DNA of 64,000 bases from Branchiostoma floridae (lineage: Eukaryota; Chordata; Leptocardii; Amphioxiformes; Branchiostomatidae). Where the stretch lies: NCBI RefSeq assembly GCF_000003815.2, contig NC_049986.1, positions 4,924,556 to 4,988,555 of the forward strand, in the 5' to 3' direction. The notes beneath the pieces are model-generated. The model ran no database searches. It was not told the DNA's origin and saw only the letters and a list, made by a program, of their open reading frames with translations. The translations under genes and the position numbers were made by a program. The first letter of the stretch is position 1. Every line of letters begins with the position of its first letter. Positions 37,130-49,600 of this stretch are shown here, piece after piece.

Positions 37130-37658
37130 TACCAACCAAGCCACCATGTTGAAATAAAGGCTCTTGAGTTGTACCGTCTCTTACTGGCTCCGTTGCATTC
37201 CTTGTTCGCTAATCAGCAGACAAGGAGTGCATAGTTTATTTGAGATTTTGCATTTTATATTTCAGCCCTGCAGATTTGTCTCCTGTTTGGACCCAAACGG
37301 GGGTGCGTACTTTGATCGAGAAAATAGTGTATTGTTTTGTGTGTGTGTTGGGGGGGGGGAGTTGTCTGTCTGTATTTCCAGATATTTATTAGTATAATTT
37401 AAGAACCTCTGGAGGGATTGTGATGATATTTTGCTTGTGGGTAGGGTTGTTCGACATGTGAGGAGGTGAAAATAAGGGTAGTTCGACATGTTGGGAGGTG
37501 AAAATAAGATGTTGACAAGAAAAACTTTAGTGATCAACAGGGAATAAGTGGTACAAAGATCAAGAATATCAATTGAATGGTGATGTGGGTCTCATGAGCT
37601 GACTCCTGTTAAATATGTATCTTATCCCACAGCTTGGTGTACCCTATAAGAGCCCAAC

Positions 37659-40600
37659 ATGGAAACACCTCTATCCTCCCCTGATGGCCGGCTGGGAGAG
37701 GAGGAGCTAGAGCTTCTGGCCAAGTTGGAGGAGCAGAACAGGTATGGTACATGTGGAACTGTACATGACATGATGACACAGGATGTGGAACTGTATATGA
37801 CATGATGACACAGGATGTGGAATTGTACATGACATGACATGATGATATAGAACAGGTGTGGTACATGTGCAACTGCACATGACATGACATGATGATACAG
37901 AACAGGTGTGGTACATGTGGAACTGTACATGACATGATGACACAGGATGTGGAACTGTACATGACATGACATGATGATATAGAACAGGTGTGGTACATGT
38001 GCAACTGTACATGACATGATGACACAGGATAAGAGTGGTACATGTGTGGAACTGTACATGACATGATGACACAGGATAAGAGTGGTACATGTGTGGAACT
38101 GTACATGACATGACACAGGATAAGAGTTGTACATGTGTGGAACTGTACATGACATGATGATACAGAACAGGTGTGGTACATGTGTGGAACTTTACATGAC
38201 ATGATGACACAGGACACAGGATACAGTGTGGTACATGTGGAACTGTACATGACATGATGACACAGGATAAGAGTGGTACATGTGTGGAACTACATGAATG
38301 ATGACACAGGATAAGAGTGGTACATGTGTGGAACTACATGACATGATGACACAGGATAAGAGTGGTACATGTGTGGAACTGTACATGACATGATGACACA
38401 GGATAAGAGTGGTACATGTGTGGAACTGTACATGACATGATGATACAGAACAGGTGTGGTACATGTGTGGAACTGTACATGACATGATGATACAGAACAG
38501 GTTTGAAATATGTAGAATTGTACATGACATGATGATACAGAACAGGTGTGGTACATGTGGAACTGTACATGACATGATGACACAGGATAAGAGTGGTACA
38601 TGTGTGGAACTGTACATGACATGATGACACAGGATAAGAGTGGTACATGTGTGGAACTGTACATGACATGATGATACAGAACAGGTGTGGTACATGTGGA
38701 ACTGTTCATGACATGATGACACAGGATAAGAGTGGTACATGTGTGGAACTGTACATGACATGATGACACAGGATAAGAGTGGTACATGTGTGGAACTGTA
38801 CACTGTACTGGGCTGCCCCCCCCCCCGGAAAATATGCCCCCCCCCCCCCCAAAAAAATCAAGCTGAAACCTTGTGTATTTTTTTTATGATGGAAATTTCA
38901 TAAAATCAAGCTAGTCTAACAGCATAGTTTACCCCTGAAAATGCAAGAAATGGCGTTTCAGAGAGTCCCCGTTTCAAAATTTTGCCAGACCTCCCTTGTG
39001 ACGACTGCGTCTTCGATGCAGGACAATATGTTGCGGGAGCGTTGCTCTGAAAAATCTTTTAAACCAATAGAAATTGTACTATCGTACTTAGCTTAGTTTA
39101 CAAGCAGAATGTGCCACTGAAATTCAGGAAATGACGTTTCAGACGGTCAAGATTTTAAAAGTTTCTCCGGACTTCCCTAGCGATGACTCACGCCTCCGGC
39201 GCTCACAACGACATGGTGAAAATTTGTGCGTGGTAGCTTAGGTCATCGCCCTCAAACATCTTTTTCTTTGACAAAAATGGCATAAGATTTAGCATAGTCT
39301 GCAAGCAAAACTTGTCCCTCAAAATACAGAAAATGTCGTTTCAGAGGGTGCAGATTTCGAAATTTCCAAAGACCAACCTTGCAACAGCTCGCACCTTCAG
39401 CACTCGAAATTGCCCTCGCTAAAACCATGTGTCTTTCTAACAGAATTGCCATCAAACTTAGCTTAGTCTGGCAGCAAAATTTGCCCGTCAAAACGCATGA
39501 AATGCCGTTTTAGAGGGTCTAGATTTCAACTTTTCCCGGGAGAGCATGCCCCCGGACCCCCCTAGGGTGGTCGTGCCTCCGGCGCGACGGGTAGCGTGTG
39601 CCGCAAAATTCTGTCAGTAAAAGTTCGCCCCCCCAGACGAAATTTCCTGCCGCCGCCTCTGATAAACTAATGTAGCTCTTCAAAATGGCCTTCAGTGTGC
39701 GGCCAGTTCTTTACAGTCATTGTGTACAGCTCTGTCTGATATAAATGTACCTGTATAGTAAATATCTCGGAAATTTGTCGTTCCTTGAATTGATTTTATA
39801 AAACCTCAACTGCAGTTCCAGAGCAAGCTGCTAGAGCACCCATACCTACCCCACTTCTTCCTTACACCACAAGCTATCTGTCATTTAAAAAAAATCAAGA
39901 CCGTAGCATGTCCAAGTCAAAAAAAACAAAAGCGGAAGTTCTGCTGCAGTACCAATTCAAGGTCAAACACCAGGTGGCCAAAAACTGTACAATCATGTAC
40001 CCCTAATAAGCCTTACCTACAGACTGTTGGTTTCTATCCCCTGATCTATATGGCTGTATACCCTGTAATGTGTAGGATGGGTTTAGTCCCAATTCCTAGA
40101 CCCAAAAAGAGCCTGGTGGTGTTACTGTTAGGGCGTGCACCTAGACCTCAAATAGAAACTAGAGTTTCTCAAATGCATACCTTCACCAAGTAAACTTGAA
40201 GGGTTATTATGAATGCCTGTTTTTGAGACCTTCTAAGTTGTCAATGTTTTGATAGTCCTGTCCTTTTGTAGATGTACATGTAACTTTATTATAAGGTTTC
40301 TTACTTTATTATGCAAAACGCTATGAATTATAATATTTTCTTCCATAATCATGCAACTAAGGTCTTCAGTTACATAATTCATATCTATCGACATTTCTCT
40401 CTTTCTCAGCTACAGCCGTTTTGAAAGTCCTCTCGTGGAATGCAGCAAATTCGTGCAAAATAGTTAATATGCATTATTAGTTAGTAACCTATTATCTAAT
40501 CATAAAAGTCATCACTTTAGCTATCTCCATACAAAAATCGTGATAATCTGTCAATCTGTCAACACGTTCTTGAGACCTTTATTCTAATCCAAAGTTTGAA

Positions 40601-43600
40601 ATGCCTGCAGTTCCAATAAAGCAACTATAGAGGGCCTGAACTTACATATATGTCACNNNNNNNNNNNNNNNNNNNNNNNNNNNNNNNNNNNNNNNNNNNN
40701 NNNNNNNNNNNNNNNNNNNNNNNNNNNNNNNNNNNNNNNNNNNNNNNNNNNNNNNNNNNNNNNNNNNNNNNNNNNNNNNNNNNNNNNNNNNNNNNNNNNN
40801 NNNNNNNNNNNNNNNNNNNNNNNNNNNNNNNNNNNNNCCGCGAGTCTATGGCCATGCTCAGATCCGAGAGTCTAAATGAAACTCAAATGATACTAAGATA
40901 TAGGAAACAGCAATACTTTTTATGATAAACTAGAGTTCGGGGACCTCATACCTCCATGAAATATTTATTGCTTTTTTGTGGATATGTATGTTTATAGTCG
41001 GTTGTATTTGAGAGTAATGGTTATATAATATAAATGTTATGGGAAAGTAGTGGTGTATTTATCTAAAGACACAGAGGATGTCCATCTGATTAGTAATTAT
41101 CAAAATGTGACACTTAATTGTGTAATGTGCGTTTAAGAGGTCGACGGCATATGGTAGCGTGGTGTTCCTTAAGCTTGATGTTTGGCATTTAAAATGTCTA
41201 AGGTTGTCAGCATTATTGAGGTTCGACTATGTGCCTCAGAGCTGTGTGGTGGGAGGAAGTTGGGAAACTCAGAAAGAAGAAGGGATGTGGCCAACTTTAG
41301 TCAGATGGTGATTTGATTTTCCACCAATATGTCATAACATCAGCTGTTCACACGGTACAAAAACGAGATGCACACTTTCCTCTAACAGCCCTACACCAAC
41401 TGTTAGATGAATACTTGGCGCCAACCCCGTCTGCTAAAAAACAAGTACCATTGGCTACGAAAGAGACAACTAACAACTGTCCCTTATCGTAACAAAATCA
41501 GAACATCTGTATCGCCCATAAAACTTCTGACACCCAACCCAGATGAGAGGACCTAATGGCATTTTAATCACCATGTCACTCAAATCAGCAGTACAGTATG
41601 TGAGACATCCATACCTGTTAAGCATTATCGTTAAATGTACCTCAACTTTTTACAATTATACTTACGCTTCACATCTCCATGATATCCTAAGCAGACATAA
41701 ATAAAACTAATTATCATATTAAAAAAACTCGGGGTTCCCCAAACAGCTGTCACCTCACCATCTGCTTGGAGCTAAGCCCATTAACAAACACATAAAGCAC
41801 GATGCCTGTACCAATATATCTCAAATATAGGGGTGATTTCTGATATTATTACATCGATTATAACGACAGATACGGCTTCCAAGATCTCATCAATTCGAGC
41901 TTTCATCACACCCCACCAACACAACAAGTATGAAACCAATCCATCCAGCCGTTCTTGAGTAATCATCTACACAGACAGAGACACATAACAGAAAATATAA
42001 CCTCCATTCCATGACATTTCATGGAGGTAACAATGATTCTATTTAGTATACTATAGCAAACCTACTATCTCATTAACAACTACACACAAGCCTACTTGTG
42101 TCACTTCTACAATGTTCACTCAAGACAAATACAAGTCTGACTAGTGTCAGTAGTGAAATGTACTCAATAGGTGTGAAATAGTGAGTATTATCTTGAAACT
42201 CTACTTAATCTTTTGACACCTGTTTGACGACTTTACAGTTGNNNNNNNNNNNNNNNNNNNNNNNNNNNNNNNNNNNNNNNNNNNNNNNNNNNNNNNNNNN
42301 NNNNNNNNNNNNNNNNNNNNNNNNNNNNNNNNNNNNNNNNNNNNNNNNNNNNNNNNNNNNNNNNNNNNNNNNNNNNNNNNNNNNNNNNNNNNNNNNNNNN
42401 NNNNNNNNNNNNNNNNNNNNNNNNNNNNNNNNNNNNNNNNNNNNNNNNNNNNNNNNNNNNNNNNNNNNNNNNNNNNNNNNNNNNNNNNNNNNNNNNNNNN
42501 NNNNNNNNNNNNNNNNNNNNNNNNNNNNNNNNNNNNNNNNNNNNNNNNNNNNNNNNNNNNNNNNNNNNNNNNNNATCATTTGAGTTTTGGATCGGAGCTG
42601 GTCCTAGGTCCACTTCCGATCGGGGTCTCTGCTAGTAGTATGGCCGTTTCTCTTGGGAGTGATGCTGATACCAGTCTTTTTCCAATATCTTATCATCATT
42701 TGAGTTTGGATCGGAGTTGGCCTTAGGAGAGACCCCGATCGCAATCTATACTAGTAGAATCGTCGATTCTCCTAGGAGAGACCCCGATCGGAGCTGGCCC
42801 TAGGACCAGCTCCGATCGAGATCTCTCCTAGGAGAATCGACGATTCTACTGGATCGACATCTCTCCTGTGACATATACATGTACATGTACAGTAGGGCTG
42901 GGTACCAATATGGTGTACCAGTACAAAAAACGTTCTTTCTTGTTGACCGGTCCGGAAAACCGGACCTGAAGAAAGTCCAGTGGACTGGATGTTGGACCAA
43001 TTAGAAAAGGAACAGATTATACTGGAACTATGGCGGCAGGTGTTCACATGTTTTGAGGTTAATTTATTGATAAAAGAAAATAGCAAGAGCAACGTAGAGG
43101 AGAGTTATCAAGTTTCTACAGTCAAAATTGGTGCAACTTAACAGAGACAGTTGTTTACGTGAAGATAGGATACTGAACTGAACTGAACTGAAGGATACTA
43201 CATCAAACAGATTCCTTTCTAGTGAAATGGACCATTGTTTTGAGTATTGCCCCATACAAACAGTTATGTCCAGGTTCAAGTCCGGACCTGGACCTGATCC
43301 TGTCCAAACCTGATCCTCTAGACCGTACCTATACCAGAATTTTCTATACTGCCAGGCCTAATATACAGCACTTACTCCAGCCCCAAGAGCTATCTACCAA
43401 TTAGAAGTCACAACCACAGCATGGTCAAGTTTTGATCAATGAATTTTTAACACATCCATCTAAAGACCATACGGTATACTTGAATAAGGAATGCATTCAT
43501 ACTAGGGCTGGGTACCGGTACAGAAAATTCAGGTCCAGGTCCGGTTCAGGTCCAAAGGATCAGGTCCAGGTCCGGACCTGAACCTGGACCTGATTCAGTA

Positions 43601-46600
43601 TGACTCATACCAATATATTAATGGTCCATTTCACTACAAAGAAATCTGTTTGGTGGAGTATAAGACTTACACTGGCGTCTTAAAATCCTACAACACTAAC
43701 TGCACCTGTACGATTGACTGTAAAACTTGGTGGAAATGACTATAAACTCTACTCTACTTCACTCTTGTTATTTTCTTCCACCTGCAAGCGCCAAAACGTG
43801 TGAATGCCTGATCAAATAATATGTTAATTTTCTAACCGGTCCAACATCCGGTCCACCTAATTTTTTCAGGTCCGGTTTTTCTGGACCGGTCCAATAAGAA
43901 AAACCGGTTTTGTACCGGTACGCTGTACTGATACCCAGCCCTACTTCATACGGTTCATGAACCCTTCACCCTCCGCGGTACAACTGGCAAACACCGACAA
44001 CTTCCCATTTTGAGCTGCGTTAGACAGTGCGCCCTAACTTGGCACGCTTTTGTAATTTGCTCTCTTCGTATGCTGGTGACCAATTTAGATAAACATAACT
44101 AAAAATTCTAATTTTATGATATATTACCTTTCTTTCGACAGTAGAATTGTGATTGTGTGTGCTTCTTGTCTCCCGCAAGGACGGCTGAATCACAATCCAG
44201 GTCATGTATTCATGGCAAATGGGCGAAATGCACTGAATGCGGCAGCCCAACTAACAAAATTATTACGAAAAACGACAACGCCAAAATCACAAAAAAAACT
44301 CTGTGTATGTATTGGGATACATATTCGACATCACTCTGTGAAGTTTCATTTTTATAGACGGTACAAATCATTTGTTAGAGTAACAAATCTTTGGGCCGTT
44401 CGCTCGTCTGCCACCTTCGGGGCCACACTCCCTGGGGAAAACAACGGCGGTGATGCTTAATATGTTTTTTTTTCTATGGCCAGGCTTCTACTCAACAAAC
44501 ATTTGAAGACCAATATATTTTTAGTGTTTTGTGAAGCTTTATTTCTTATGTGTATGACAGTTGTGTGGCTGTTTTGTTCAGGTTGTATATTTAGGGACAC
44601 GAGCCACCAATACCTAGTAACAGGTGACCACAGCGATTCGGCGCTACCAACATTATTGTAAAAATTCTGTCTACAAAAAAAAAGGGAAGTGAATATGTGT
44701 AAGTATTTTTTAATGGAAAAAACAGCTGTTTGTTTGGACTTGGTTTATTTATCTTTCTAATCATCGTAGTCAGTGGCAACAAACACGGCATACTTTTGCA
44801 TAATAAGATTAGCAAAAAATCTGTGGCATCCTAGGGCAGGAAGCATCTTAGGGCAGCCCCCGTTAACCCTCTTGGCGAAGGTAAAATGCACAATTGATGT
44901 GCATTGAGAAGGTGATACAGAATGTGTAAATCGTAACATGGGTAGCACATTAACGTAACACTAGTTCACCTTTATCCAGGAGGTACTGTAAGTGCATTTA
45001 AGTTCACGGGGATTTAATTTCGCGGTAGCGGGAAAAATGACTTTTCGCATTGGTTTTAAGTTTGTGGTAGCGCTATGCAATGTATTCTCTTACTGCCATG
45101 GAAAAAATGTTTGCGGTCGTTTTAAGTTGCGGTGAAGAAGCCACTGCGAAAACCGCAAATATCAAACCACCGTGAAAGTTTCTGCACTTACAGTAACCGT
45201 TGCTTTCAGAAATGGGTATTTACAAAAGTGAACTAGCGTTACATGTATTCCTATATGAGCAAGAAGATCTCTGCAAAAGCAAGAGTTATCATCAAAATGG
45301 ACTCTTTTTACTCAACCACATAACAAGATAGAATGCCTCTCCTGGAAAATATCAAATTTTAGTCTCTTTAAGGTCTCGTTGATGAGTTTTTTCTTCCCAT
45401 AGACTTCTCTGTTAATTCGTGGTTTACATGGGCGCGTTCATAATGAAGCTACGTGAAATATCAGCAGATTTTTCATTCTATGTTGAGCACATTTACCCTT
45501 AGGCCTATATCGTGGAAAAAATTGCCAACATCAACTATACATAGATTTTTTTATAGCAATTACAAACTACGATTAGTCAATCCACACAAAAAGCACTTTT
45601 TCGCTGTTTGTGAACAGCCGCACCACTCTGTCAGGACTGTGTAGCTCCGACCTAGTGCGCGGCTGCAAAATTTTACCTGCTAATTTCTTCAGTACTGTTA
45701 CAACAAGCTTTCACCAATCTAACTTTTGAGATCAGTTCCACTGGTTAAAAGGGAATTTCTCACCGCTAAAAACATGTGTCCATGCAGCCATTTATTTGTT
45801 GGCTCGGACCTCTTTTACTTTAGGGTACCCACTCGGAGTAATACATCAATGAGACTCATAATTCAGGTTAGACCTGATATATCATAATGCACGACACAAT
45901 CTAGAATGTAGCACTACTGGAATGGCCTGGGGCTTCGTGGCACTATCCAAGCTAGAAACTGAGAACACCTTTAGGTGTCCTCTGAAGTTGTTTTTCCAGT
46001 TTGCTGTAAGACTAATACCTGTAGGTGGTATTCTCCCACAGTAATTAAACTGCCTCTGTGCACACATCAATGCTCCATTTTGTTTCTTACACACCGTAAA
46101 GGACAGTTTGAGGGGTCAGGCCTCATGAAACAAGCCAACAATTATTTGCAAATCTAATCATTTTCCACTTTTATTCAGCCAACCCAAAACACACTGCCAC
46201 ATTTGTTACAAGGATGACATATCCCCTTGCAAGTATTAATATCTGTCGTGAATGAAATTGATTTATGCAATGCAAACTAACTTTAAGATACTAACTAGAT
46301 TGTTATTTTAAACTATGTTACCATGAAAATTATGTTCATTTTTAAAAGTTCACCTGAAATGTCCTGGGGTAAAGATAATTGTTAATTATTGACCTCTGAC
46401 CTTTAACACTGCTGGGAAATTGTGTTGAGAAGTGTGCAGAGGTTATAAGAAGGGAGGGCGTCAGCCTGAAGGACGTCATGATGTAATTACTGCGGGTGTT
46501 GACCGCTGACACTGGAACTTTGTGTTGAAGTTGGGTGCTGATGTGGCAGGTATAGGGTGAGGCCCATGTAGGGGAAACAGACAACTGCCTGTTCTTCAAC

Positions 46601-49600
46601 TCTGCAAACCTGAGGCTTGTCACAGACATAGCACATGTTTTGTAACATCCAAGACTAGAGAATGGATAAACTTAGCCAGTCGGGCCGGACTGTGGATATA
46701 GTACAGCTTGTCAGTGAAATTCCTGCTGAAATAGAGGAACCTCCAGAACAGTCAACAGGCTTTTTTGATCGCTTCCTTGCCCCTCCCAAACGTGTGAGGA
46801 GAGCCTCCTCTCCTGCCAGGCTGTCAAGTTCAGACAGGACTGAAAGGTAGGCTGTCAGTATGGAAGAGTTCACAACCATGTAGTACTGGTCAAGTTCTGT
46901 ACTGTGGTGTATGTTGTGTACTTAGACACTCTGAATGAAAATGTAAGATGGGTATAAATGTTGAATCTTGTACAACAAATATATATTAGAGAGATATCTA
47001 AATACGTTCTTTTCTAACGTACAGTTCTTTCAAAAATCTTTGCTGCTTTTGAACTCCTTTGCCTTTTCACCCCTAAGTTAGTTGTACATGATATTTTGAC
47101 TTGTGAGAATGTACAGTACAAATTACTGTAATAGTGTACACATCAAATTTCCCATTAACTGCATAACAGTTACCTAATTTCACACGTGCACCTAAATCTA
47201 AGCCAGCAATGAACACTAGCATTTTAGCACAAAATAACCTGTAAATAATAGACTTTTACAATGTAGCTAATATGTTAACGTTGTCAAGACGTGCACAGGC
47301 ACTTCATTTTTGTTTTAATTTGTCATAGTTGTGTGGGAATGGAGTTATGATATGTCTTCCAATGGTTAGCTTTATTAAATTTGTCAAGTAGTTTATTATG
47401 TTTTCCAGAGCATTTGCGTTAGTGCGTGCTTGTGTGTACTGCAACATTTTGATATCTTGTGTGCTGGACAAGCTTTGGTCACAAGTTGTGGTCGGTATAA
47501 CAGCTCATGTAATCAGGTAGTGATTTAGGTTTGAGCCCTCCAGCAGCTTTCCTTTGAACTGCAGGGGGCAGTTCAGTTGCAGACTTTAAAACTTACCTCC
47601 AAGCAGAATTGTGGGTGGCCTGGACTTTGCTTGGCCCTTTTGGTACTGTGTTATGCCACCAGTAGATCTGCTGGGAGATCTGAAAAAGTATATTAAGTCA
47701 AGAGGGGATGACTGAATTTTCATGCTTTTTTCGCTATTCAATGTAGTTGTATAATAAATGTGCAAATTAGGACTTTATTACAGTATATAAGCCATCATAT
47801 CTGTGAAGAGTTGTAAGCCTCTTTTTGTCATACTTGGGCCCCAATATCGTTCAGTACACTGTACGAGTGTTACAGACAGGGTGATAAATTTCCGTATCAC
47901 ACGGGGTTCTAAGTTGTGTAACACAGGTTTTCATTGATTAACGTGAATGCACTCCGCACTTGTCAAGTGCAGCACAGTCGAAAATTGAAATACCAGATTT
48001 GGACATTGGAATAGCTGTTGTTCCCATTTTTTTGTTCAAGGACACCAGATTTACTCAACCTCTGGCGCATTTCGCATTGATACTTGTTTTTCTCAGCGTG
48101 GGTATGACATACATGTAGATAAAGTATAGTCCTAGCCCCTGTTGGGCTGGTACTTACGAATACACCCTGTTGTATTCATCTCCTTAAAGAATGGACATTG
48201 AATATATAATTCTTTTCGGCGTGTCTGTCTATCTGTCTGTGCATGTGTGTCTGTTTGTGTTAACAGATTTTAAAGTCAGCATGACTCAAAAACCTCTGGA
48301 TGGATTTTTATGATATTTGATATTTGGGTAGGTGTTGGGAAGACGGAGGTTGGGAAGGTCAAGTTCGGGCCCCCTGGTATGTGACCTTGGTACTGCATTT
48401 CAGAATTTCTGTTTTTTGTATCTTTTGACTGACCTGGATGTGCTATGGTCTTGATTTTATGTTGTCAGATAGCTTATTGTAATGTAAGGAAGCAATGGTG
48501 TATATTGGGGCCTCCTAGTAGCTTGGTTTTGAACTTATATATCAAAGGGGCATTTTTTGTCAAAATCTTCCTAGGAGTAGGAGAATAGTTGAACAAAGGA
48601 ATAACGGATTTCCATGATATTAAGTTTGCAGGTAGCTTAGATAGAGATGTGCATAATGAAGTAGAAATTATTCAAATTGAGACTTTATTTGCATGGTAAC
48701 TGAGGAAAATCTACATTTTGCAGTGTTCTCCATTATTAGACTCAAATGTACCATGTTCCGCATGGAGTCATGTGACTCAATCAGCAGGGTATTCAATTCA
48801 TAAGCCAGAGGTTCTGGGACAGAATCTGTTGATATGCCACTGATCTCATGCCCTTGGGAAAGGCACTTTACACGACGTTCCTCACTTCACTCTCCAAGCT
48901 TCGGTTAGGGCCATCCCTCGGATAGGACGTTAAATAGGAGTTTGTGTTTGATGAGAGCCAAACCTCAAGTTAAAAACCCAACACACCTATTGAAAATAGT
49001 AGGGGTCCTTCCTGGTGTGAGTGGTTTGAACCTGCAGCCCTACATGTATGTCCCTAGACTCTCTACTGTTGCGATTTAATCCCGCCTATTGTAAGCACCT
49101 TGCAATCCCCTGGCTGTATAGAGAGAGTACTTGGCACACCCATAACAACAACAACAACAGTTAATGGCAGGTTGAACATTAATAATTTAACAGATACTGA
49201 TTATGCCAATAAGTTCCTAATTTATGTGATTAATACAAAAGTGCCATATTTCCTACAAGTGAAAAATGATTGGACTGTCAACATTGTGACATGTGTACAC
49301 GTAAGTTAGTTAAACTTTTAAGGTGTACATGCCCAAGCATTGATTATGTAAATATCAAAGTCATTTGCATAATCAGAATATGTCATGGAGATATGAGTAC
49401 AAATTCTCTAATGTTGCAGGAATACTTGCAACAGGCAGGTCATTTTGTCATTTCTGGAGCAGTGTACCATTGTGCGATTTACCAGTAATGTTTCAGGATC
49501 CTGGAGGCTGACAGTAAGTCACTGAAGTCACTGTCAGACTCATCTCCGCGAGGCTCCAGGACCAGCCTGGTGTCCAGTGATTCTGTCAACAGTAACCTGA

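Noticed and set aside
37609-38803. Several long minus-strand frames (up to 213 codons) rich in CVIMSCTVPH repeats
   Set aside because: They are translations of the tandem minisatellite; open frames arise because the unit lacks stops, and no start, splice or family signal supports a gene.
44116-44460. 114-codon plus-strand frame in an EVI5 intron
   Set aside because: Low-complexity basic composition with no family signal; overlapping alternative frames are equally open.
49086-49160. Possible genuine tRNA gene around the tRNA-like sequence at 48.8–49.2 kb
   Set aside because: No cloverleaf with intact anticodon arm; the long tRNA-unrelated body and CAA tail point to a SINE.
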